DNA from: Pempheris klunzingeri
Taxonomy: Eukaryota > Chordata > Actinopteri > Acropomatiformes > Pempheridae
NCBI RefSeq assembly: GCF_042242105.1
Contig: NC_092019.1
Location: forward strand, 17,467,328 to 17,531,327
Direction of reading: 5' to 3'
Length of the DNA: 64,000 nucleotides
Below, in pieces: positions 55,671 to 64,000 of the stretch. Made by a program: the position numbers and the translations under genes. The notes under the pieces were generated by a model. It did not search any database. It saw only the letters and a program-made list of their open reading frames with translations, and was not told the DNA's origin. Every line of letters begins with the position of its first letter. Positions within the stretch are counted from its first letter, which is position 1.

Positions 55671-58600
55671 GGTTGGTTTTAATTCCCCTGTCAGATGTTC
55701 AAAAGTGATTTTGCATGTAGCTTCTTCTTTCTCACTCCTACATCATGACACACAGTGCTGATTAAAAGTCTATTAACATCCAGTTTTCAACTTCTTATTT
55801 CCCCTCATGTATCTTTAAAACTGGAAGAACCATTTTATCCTCAGGTACAACTCCTCGGTGATGCTATTAGATGTTTACACAGAGTTAAATAAAGGTAGTA
55901 GTCTAAAGGTAGTTTCAAGCATTTCTGCTGAACTGAATAAAAAGCATTTTGATTCGATTTTAGTTACAAATACAGCTGAAATCTTTTTTCTTTGGCCTCT
56001 CCCGTTATACCATAATATCTTCAGGCCATCAAAGTGCAATGCACCTTGGTGAAGGCTTCAACCCAATTGCTCTTCAACAGGTCTAGTGCTGTAAAATCAT
56101 GTTATGCAAACAAAATTGCTCAATCCCACTAAATTTTTTAATTCTAAATGGAAATCAAGATCACGTGTGTCCTATAGACACATACTTTTTAATCCATTGC
56201 ATAGAAAATCAAGACACTCTCTTAATATTGATAATTTAAGAAAAAGTAAAATGTTGTTTTTCATATAAACACTATGACATTGCTTACCTTGGTATAGAAT
56301 CAGGAGCTCAGATGTCAGTGGAAACTGTGTTAAAAGTCCTTTAAATTCATGGATGTGACTTTTATTTAGATATGAGTAATTTTAGTGAAAGCCTGAAAAT
56401 GCTGCTGACCCTCTCTCTGGACAATTGGTGTCAAAATGGGAGCACGAATCCGAGTGCTGTTACCTTTATCATATACGTCACAACCCGAGGCCTCACAAGA
56501 TGGTGGCCACTGCTGTCAAGACTGTTGTCATCGTGTGTTTGTTTCTCTCTTCCCCTGTGTTCAGTAGGAAGCTCTCGTCCATCATTAAGGGTCATTATAA
56601 CCCATTACCAGATATTTATCTAGGAACAACTCCCTTCCTCCTTTCCTCTCTCCTTCAGTCTTAAGATTTGCTTTGTTGCCTTGTCCCAACAAGGCATTGT
56701 TTGGACTGAGACTGGATTTTTCTTTACTTAAGCATTTTCCTGTTCAGCGTTCCCATTTCTCCTGTCACTGGTGGTGAGACACACATTCGTTCATCAGTGC
56801 TCTCACATGTAAAATTTTGGGACGTGCAGGACATTATACAACCTTGTGAAATATGATAGGAACTGACAATGAATGAGTTCTCTACTGTTAGAGAGGAAAT
56901 GTTGAAACTTCACGTTGTTACCAGACGCTTTATTGGAGAAATAATCATTATTATTCACACATATCAAAAATTGAACAGATTCATTGTTTGCTTGGCTCTG
57001 TTATCAAGTGTGAGAAATACATGAATGAATGGTAGTGACCTGAGGGTGGGGCAGATTTTCAGTGTATATGTCAGTGCTGACGCTGCGCTGGCACCAGGTT
57101 GATGCTGTAACACAGGTGAAGCTTGATACCACCAGATTACAGGCTATAATGCTGCCCAGCCAACTGGGATGTTGCCAGTGTTGACTCACTGTCCTAATTG
57201 TGTATATCTTTAGAACAAACCTAGAAGCGTGCTCTGCTGTTGATAAACTTTCACTGTTTCTGTGCTATGTTTTATGCATATTACACATGACTGCCTGAAA
57301 AAGAAACATACATGTCATATTTAATATTGTAAAGCAATGTAATAGCTGCTATAAAGGAACGGTCATTTCTTTATTAAATCATTCTACAATCTCAAACAAG
57401 AATATCATCACCATGCTTAGATGCTAAAGACTGTGCCCTCTCCATAAATGGAAAAACAATTCAAAAGTGACCACAAATCCGTGCTTGCTCTAGCTCTCAT
57501 AAGTAGTGAAGCCAAGGGTATAGGTCAGATGTCAGGGATTGTTTTGTGGGGAGGAGGGGGTAATGCTATTGGCCATGACACACAGGATGATGATGATGAT
57601 GGTAATTGGCTAAGTGATGGATTGGGTGGGACAGAGCAGGGCAGAGGTAATCCAATAGATGGACTCACTGAGTATATTTATGGAGCAAAGAAAGTCCTGC
57701 TTCAAAAGTAAGACATGAATGATGATCAGTCTACAGCGTAATAAACAGACTATGTGTACCAATGTCTATCTGTCCTGATTCAATAGTCATAGTCTTCTCC
57801 AAATTGGTAGCACATAAACTCTGCTATATGCTCCCACCTCCACGCTAAATTAGCCTGAAAACATAGTTAAGACAATCAAGGTAATACTTTCAATCTAATC
57901 AAAGCAAACACAAAGGAAACAGACTGATGGCATACAGTAACAGTCAGACAAAGTGTGATGAAGTGAGTTTGATGTGTGGATTACTGTGACCCCTCCTGTA
58001 GGACAATGGCTGTCGACAATAAAGATGGAGACCATATACAGAGGAAGCCCAAAGGATGGGACTGGGTTACAAGGGACTGAGTCAAAAAGTTCAAACCAGT
58101 GAAAACAAAGGTGAAGTAATGATTGTGCATGTTTGTGTCAGTCAGTATGTAAAGCAGGACACCGTGAGTGCATGATACAATACTTTGTGGAGAGAAAAGT
58201 CAAGCCGGTGATCAAAAATACTGCTAAAAAGTAGAAGAATTTGGCAGCTCAACAATAAAAACATATTTTTTTTCAGAGTCAGGAAAGAGGGCCAACACTT
58301 TAGTACAGTTTAACAAATCCAGGCTAGCTCACGTGGGACAGGAAGGAAGACAGAGGAGGCATGAAGTGAACTGAGGATGAAGTGAGGGGCACAGGTGGGA
58401 GCAGAGGTCGAGGTGGGCCGTAGAGGGAGTTAAACTGACAGATGGTAGTCTGGATTTAGATGTCAGTGGACAACTAAACCCATTGAAAGGCCACCACTGA
58501 AATAGCCATCCATAGCTGCTGGGGAAACTAAAGCCAGCTTAAAAAACCCACCTCGAGCCATACATGGACGTGTTTCCCAGAACATGTGTTCTGATCTATT

Positions 58601-59362
58601 GGCCAATGTATAAAACTGATGATGAACTTTTCATGATCCATAGCACTCAAATACTTTTAAACACCCTGAAGGGGTTGTAACAATAAGAAAATAGTGAAAT
58701 GCATGAACCCCTGTTGATTGATTAATATTCAGCTATTAAGAAGGACTATTTTTGGACACACTAACACAAGGCCTGACTCACAAACCCTACTGTTTATGGA
58801 TAATATAACAGAGGAATTAACTCAACACTGTCATATACTATATATAGGAGGTCTTTCTAGACTCCCAGACCCACTAGAGAAAATTAGAATCCGGGGGTTC
58901 ATTTTAGTCAAGAGCTCAGCCACCTTAAATCCCGCATTAACAGAATTAACCCAGTCGTCCATGGTAGGAGTCGGTTTCCCCCTGCCCTCCTTATCTCTCA
59001 CTGTCTTACTGTCAGACAGACACTTGATTCTCCAGCCATCGTCTGTCCACACAACACACAGGTAAGCTTTCACCACATTTCTGATCGTCCTGACAATGTC
59101 ATTTACTGTGTAGTACTAACAAATTTAGGACTTCATGAGTGCACCTTGTTACATATGTGTAAATCTGACTTTCTTTTTTTTTTTTTTGCAACCACTTGCA
59201 GGGTCAACCTCAACAGCAGAGGTCAAACCAGTGAACAAATTCATATTTTGAACTAAGGAGAAGTTCAGGTGGCACAGGAGAAGAAAAACTCAGGTGGCAA
59301 ATATTTGCCGGTGAGTTTGTCAGAACTAACCCCCCTTAGTAAGACACTGGAAAGCCACCACC
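55671..59362. other. Intergenic DNA between the TMEM100-like gene and recoverin
   Basis: No supported coding exon. It should hold the two divergent promoters. A small open frame at 57448-57711 (plus) and overlapping frames on both strands at 58718-59076 lack family resemblance. A possible 5' UTR exon of the recoverin gene begins after a T-rich tract and AG acceptor near 59200. Confidence 0.5.
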
Positions 59363-62300
59363 ATGGGAAATTCCACCAGTGGCGCATTATCAAAGGAGAT
59401 CCTGGAGGACCTGAAGCTCACCACCAAATTTACTGAAATGGAGATCTCCCAGTGGTACGAGAACTTTCAGAAGCAGTGCCCGACGGGACGCATAACACCA
59501 GAGGAGTTTGAGCAAATCTACACACGCTTCTTTCCTGACAGCGATGCCAAGAGCTATGCACGACATGTGTTTCGCTCCTTTGACACCAATGATGATGGCA
59601 CTTTGGACTTCAAGGAGTACATCATTGCACTGCACATGACCTCCACTGGGAAGACAACCCGAAAACTGGAGTGGGCCTTCTCACTGTTTGATGTAGACAA
59701 GAACGGGTACATCAACAAGACAGAAGTGACAGAGATCTGCCAGGTGAGCACACATGCAGTCATGTGGAGGACAGTAGTGATCATGATGAGAGGGGGAGAG
59801 GCTTTAATCGTGGTTCAAGTGTGACAGAAAGCAGTTAGTGCTACACGCTGTTTCTACAGTGTGATGATATGTCTTTTTCCTTCTCAGATAGAGATTAATT
59901 TCTAAACATTCATCTTATCATCGTATAAGTCGAATATATATGTTGACAAGGATTACTATAGGCAGAAAGGCTATACTTTTTACTATTGTACCACAATGTT
60001 CATCTTTATTGCTGCTACAAACATATAATATCAGAATTACAAGCTGTTGCTCATAGTCCCCAGGGGAAGGTTTTATTCCAAGTCAAGCCACAACAAAAAG
60101 ACAAAATAAGAGGATTACTTGCTTGCTTCATGCAATCCAAATACAATAGTGCTGTAGTAAATACTACTTTTTAACTTTTCTTGTTTGTTTTTTTCTTCCA
60201 TTTTTGAGGCAATGGTTTTGGAGAGTTGTTGTCAGGTTATATCATATGAATATGATTCAGCCCTTTAACGGCCAAGTAAAATTAGTCGCTGTTTATTTAA
60301 AAGTGGTCGTCCCTCTCATGGTATGTAGGTCTCAGTACTTATTGACAGCCCAATTAGCCAGCCTATATGAGCTCCAAACTCCTGATAATCTCTGTAATTA
60401 CAGGTTTAGCTTTCAGACAATATATGCAGTCCCTCCCTTAAGCACTCTTACATTGCCCTCTCAGTCAAGTCAGTGCTTATCATCCCATGTATACTGACAT
60501 TACTGTAAAATAGTTGTTAGCCATTGTTGTCATAGAATGAAAACTGTGTCAGATGTAGGTGGTAAAGTTTTAAGACAAATGAAATAGAATTGTAAGAGGT
60601 TTAGACAGCTCAGCTGAGGATCCAGCTGGCATTGTAATGGGATTTAATTCCTGGCCAACTGGCCTGAGTCCATATACTTTGTGTATATATACATGCATAT
60701 TTATGCCCACTGCGCAAAATAGCTACATTTTAAAGCCCCTCTTCCAAAAGTTCAACAACCTACAACAGAATTAGACTCATTGGAGATGAAGGCAAAAACT
60801 GATCTGCCAAATGCACACACACTAGTGATAATCCAGTGATACCTGCTTTCATATGTGGGTTTGAAGTGGGGAAACTAGTGAGTGAAGAAGGCAGGACTAG
60901 AAATATTAGTTTAGTCTAGTGGTAGCGCAAGTACACTACATTGATATGTTACACTAGTTAAGAGAGGGTGTAAATACAGTGTATCTTTGAGGTGTGGTGT
61001 GGAGGTGCTTTGGTGTGTTGAGACTGCCTGATACAGATCTGGTTTTATTTTTTGTAACTGACCAGTATACTTGTCATCTACAAGCACACTGTGACCTCAA
61101 GTCTACAGACCACAAGATCAGAGGGACAGGATGGAGGGACAGTCCAGGGAGAAAAGAGACAACATCTTGGTGTTTGGCCTGTGGCCTGAGTCTTGGCACT
61201 AATCCATGTTAATCTAGGTGTCTTAAATGTGGGAGATGAGGGATTCCTCTCTAAGTGGGACACACACTTAAAGGCCTGAACCTAAAGTGCACAGTCATTT
61301 ACAATCTACTGGATTCTAAGTGGCACCCAATTCAGATTAACTGTCTGTGACGAATGACACACAGGCCTGAATGTGCTGCTCGACTATTCAGTTTGACACA
61401 ACAAGTGGATTTTTAACATGTATGCATAGTTTGCATGTAAATCATGATAGCCAACCCCTCCAGGGTTGCTCTCGTAGCTGCATTTGGGTTTGGGATTGCA
61501 GACTAGATTTTGAGTAAGATTTCATCGTAGGCTACTTGATTTGGTGGTATTCAGCCAAACTGCACAGAGTATACAATGGTTAATAACGGTAGTGCAAGAT
61601 TAGACATGAAACAGTCATGAGGAGAAAGTCGTGGCTCGTAGCTTTTCTCTAAATGTTAATTTGTTTTATAAACTACGCATACATACAAGAAACTAATTAA
61701 GAGGGCTGTGAGCTCACTTGTCCTACATGCTCCATGTTTCTTGGCTCGTACACATTTGTTTTATGTGCTGTGTTGACGTTCTGTACATTATTTATGTGAG
61801 AGAAATGGTGCAGCATTATCACAGATCTTATACCCAACCCCCTCTCAGGCCATATTTAAGCTGATCCCCAAGGAGGAGCAGAGCAAGCTACCACAGGATG
61901 AGAACACACCCGAGAAGAGAGCCAACAAGCTGTGGGCTTACTTCGAAAAGAAAGACAACGGTGAGGAAAAACCCACTTCATGCAACACTTGTGTGCCCCT
62001 GCATGACAGGTCACCATGTTCTTATCGCTATGTGCTTCTGTTAGAGGGAGATAAAATCATTGTAAGCTCTTACTACCTTTCCTCAGCAGCTGTTCTTACA
62101 TCCTGTAGTGAAGATTACATTTTACAATCAGCTGTTTGGCTCAATGATAATACAAGCAATAAATCCACCTAGGGTCACATTCCATGTTACAACATCACTT
62201 GTGTCACGTGAGCTTTATTACGTTAATAGCAGCCATGAAACCTTAAGTGACTCCGCTGCATTGCATGCTAAAGTCTCTCTCACACACACACACACACACA

Positions 62301-62541
62301 GAAGCACACATGGTAGATAAAACCAGATTTCTTAGATAAGATACAGTCATTATTTAACCTCATGTTCACCCCACACTCTTTGCTGTATGTCTTGTTTACC
62401 ATTTTCTTCTCACTATTACATCTCTTCCTGTTTCTTTCTCCCCCTTAAACAGAGCGACTGGCTGAAGGAGAGTTCATCAAAGGAGTGATTGAAAACGAGA
62501 ATGCAATGCGTCTCATCCACTATGAACCGCTCAAACAATAA
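59363..62541 (+). CDS. rcvrn: Recoverin, visinin (cone) type calcium sensor
   Basis: Three exons join in phase: 59363-59743, 61849-61960 and 62453-62541, giving 193 aa (chicken visinin about 192, human recoverin 200). Seen: an N-terminal MGNSTSGALSKEIL myristoylation start with Gly-2; a degenerate first EF-hand containing CPTGRIT; canonical EF2 DTNDDGTLDFKE (about 74-85) and EF3 DVDKNGYINKTE (about 110-121); EF4 is degenerate (KKDNERLAEGEF). Family knowledge: recoverin undergoes a calcium-myristoyl switch and inhibits rhodopsin kinase in photoreceptor outer segments. The blocks WYENFQKQCP, YARHVFRSFDTNDDGTLDF and KLWAYF...AEGEF fit chicken visinin, the cone form, better than rod recoverin. 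Teleosts have several rcvrn genes, and the exact paralogue is not resolved. The ATG is in a good context (CCACCATGG). Confidence 0.92.
59744..61848 (+). other. Intron 1 of the recoverin gene
   Basis: AT-rich, about 2.1 kb. No coding exon or clear repeat family was recognised. Confidence 0.6.
62280..62301 (+). repeat. AC microsatellite
   Basis: Short AC repeat in intron 2 of the recoverin gene. Confidence 0.9.
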
Positions 62542-63005
62542 AGTAATTCCTGTTCTTTCCCTCTCTTTCTTTCATTCTCTCATTAGACTCTTTTCTCTCT
62601 TGTAAACTTTTACTTGTTTGTCTTCCTCTCCCGGCCTCAGATGCTTTCTCCCCTTTCATCTTCAATCCACTCATCCCCTCTGTAAATACTCTTCTCTGCA
62701 GTGTCTTGGTTGTAACAAACTTTTCAGTAAGTTTCAGTTATGTCCTCTTATTGTTTCACCAATGTTTATAACTGAATTTATATCAAATAGAGGCTATAAG
62801 AAGCAAATTATGGCATAGAGTTTCAAAACAGCTTAAATAATATTTATGGTGACTATCTTGAGGCAATACGTAATATATATTTAAAGAATGTGTATGATAA
62901 ATATTGTCCTATTGTTAACTGTTTAAATGGTTCAAATGAAATGTTGGCTCTGGAGAGATTAACGGTAATGGCAATTATACAAGTATCATACCTGTTTTGT
63001 AGCTC

Positions 63006-63011
63006 AATAAA
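63006..63011 (+). terminator. Candidate poly(A) signal of the recoverin gene
   Basis: AATAAA about 465 bases after the stop codon. A second AATAAA follows near 63082. Confidence 0.5.
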
Positions 63012-63099
63012 GCTTTTTTACAGAACTGGAAATGTCTTAATATAGGCCATAGCGCTCAAGTGTTGTACTTTATTCACTGTACAATAAATTAAAGGTTTT

Positions 63100-64000
63100 C
63101 TCATACATCTGTGCTTTGAAAATCAATTTATTTATATTTCCAAAAAGGAAATCTTCTTCCCCTACGACTCACAAACATATGATATAATGCTGTTCTGTTG
63201 ACAAAAGTGGTGCTTTAGGTCTTACGCTTTCAATTGTGTTTATCCCAGACGGTAAATCCAGGATTATCCCAAATGTGTAACATACAGATATTTAAGGTGA
63301 ATTTAGGTACATTTATTTAGCTTAAGAAAATGTTGCATGTATAATTTTACACTGAACATAGTAAATAGCAGAATGTAATATGCATTTAAAAACAACTATG
63401 AAAGTGTGATGTTTTCATGGTGCAGAAGTGTGTGTGTGTGTGTGTGTGTGCAGTCTGTGGGCATGCCTGCGTTTCTTTCCAACTTCCATTCTGACCCCCC
63501 ACAGCCCGCCTGCCCCCCTCCACCTCTTCACATGCCTCCCATCTCTCCTCACTCCATTCCTCCTCCGCTCCATCCAACTCGGGATTACTGGTTTACACAT
63601 AATCTTCTGTTCAACATCAGAGAGCAGACTTTTCAAAATCTCTGTAATCTTTCTATCTCTATGTGTCTATCTTATGGGTTTGTCTGTGCATCTGCAGAGA
63701 GACGATGTTTGTTGTGGCTTCTGGTCTTCATGCCTTGCATCAAAATGCCTGTATCCGTCAAAAGTTTTTCACAAGTGAGAGAGAAGAGCTTGAAAAATGT
63801 GATGAATGTTGAATGTCCCACCCAGATGAATGAGAATATGTTGTATATTTCCTCTAAAGGACGGGCTGTTCTGTTTGGATATCAACAGGAAACAGGAAAC
63901 ATCCATCCAGTCTATGCAATGAAATGACCATTGAGATGACCGCTGTCCTGATGCATTGCATGCTAATAAATAATCAATAAAATAATCTTAACATTTATAT
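63100..64000. other. Sequence downstream of recoverin
   Basis: AT-rich, with a GT microsatellite at 63428-63451. The longer open frame across 63406-63927 runs out of the GT repeat and a C-rich stretch and shows no recognisable domain. Confidence 0.5.
63428..63451 (+). repeat. GT microsatellite
   Basis: Short GT repeat downstream of recoverin. Confidence 0.9.

Noticed and set aside
58718-59076. Two opposite-strand frames (115 and 81 residues) upstream of recoverin
   Set aside because: No recognisable domain and no splice or promoter context; overlapping frames on opposite strands suggest chance.
63406-63927. 173-residue plus frame downstream of recoverin
   Set aside because: It starts in a GT microsatellite and continues through C-rich, then AT-rich noncoding sequence.

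Overview
The window is vertebrate nuclear DNA, almost certainly from a ray-finned fish (teleost). Its genes are split by GT-AG introns. Long (GT)n/(AC)n microsatellites, a decayed Tc1-like transposon and several dispersed repeats of a type common in teleost introns separate them. I reconstructed eight protein-coding genes by joining exons whose splice phases agree. No RNA gene, CRISPR array, prokaryotic feature or retrovirus-like element was recognised.

Layout: (1) 1-8.4 kb, plus strand: cacng8, a TARP/calcium-channel gamma subunit (4 coding exons, 415 aa, ends TTPV). (2) 8.4-13.9 kb: 3' UTR and intergenic DNA. (3) 13.95-19.5 kb, minus: cacng6 (4 exons, 265 aa), facing cacng8. (4) 19.5-27.8 kb: gene-poor, with simple repeats, dispersed repeats and a possible LINE scrap. 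(5) 27.8-34.3 kb, minus: u2af2, large subunit of the U2 auxiliary splicing factor (11 exons, 458 aa). (6) 37.4-39.25 kb, minus: ccdc106 (7 exons, 404 aa). (7) 40.9-41.26 kb, plus: tmem238 (109 aa). (8) 42.7-52.1 kb, minus, with a noncoding first exon near 53.9 kb: a divergent, short JIP3/JIP4-family scaffold gene (26 coding exons, 974 aa) with a Tc1 relic in one intron. (9) 55.2-55.7 kb, minus: a TMEM100-like two-helix membrane protein (144 aa). (10) 59.4-62.5 kb, plus: a recoverin of the visinin (cone) type (3 exons, 193 aa), followed by its 3' UTR.

The order cacng8/cacng6 - u2af2 - ccdc106 - tmem238 recalls human 19q13.4. The right-hand genes (JIP family, TMEM100-like, recoverin family) have their best-known mammalian relatives on human chromosome 17, which also carries CACNG1/4/5. 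The simplest reading is one ancient block whose members were kept differently after the vertebrate genome duplications. On that reading the JIP-like and visinin-like genes may be duplicates that mammals lost.

The genes do not form an operon-like functional unit. They cover synaptic receptor trafficking (cacng8), muscle or neuronal calcium-channel modulation (cacng6), 3' splice-site recognition (u2af2), nuclear coiled-coil and small membrane proteins, motor/kinase scaffolding (JIP-like) and photoreceptor calcium sensing (visinin). No clearly new molecular system was seen. The best leads are the third JIP-family gene, the paralogon signal, the repeated GCTAGC/GTTAGC motif clusters at two housekeeping-type promoters, and the structure of some dispersed repeats.
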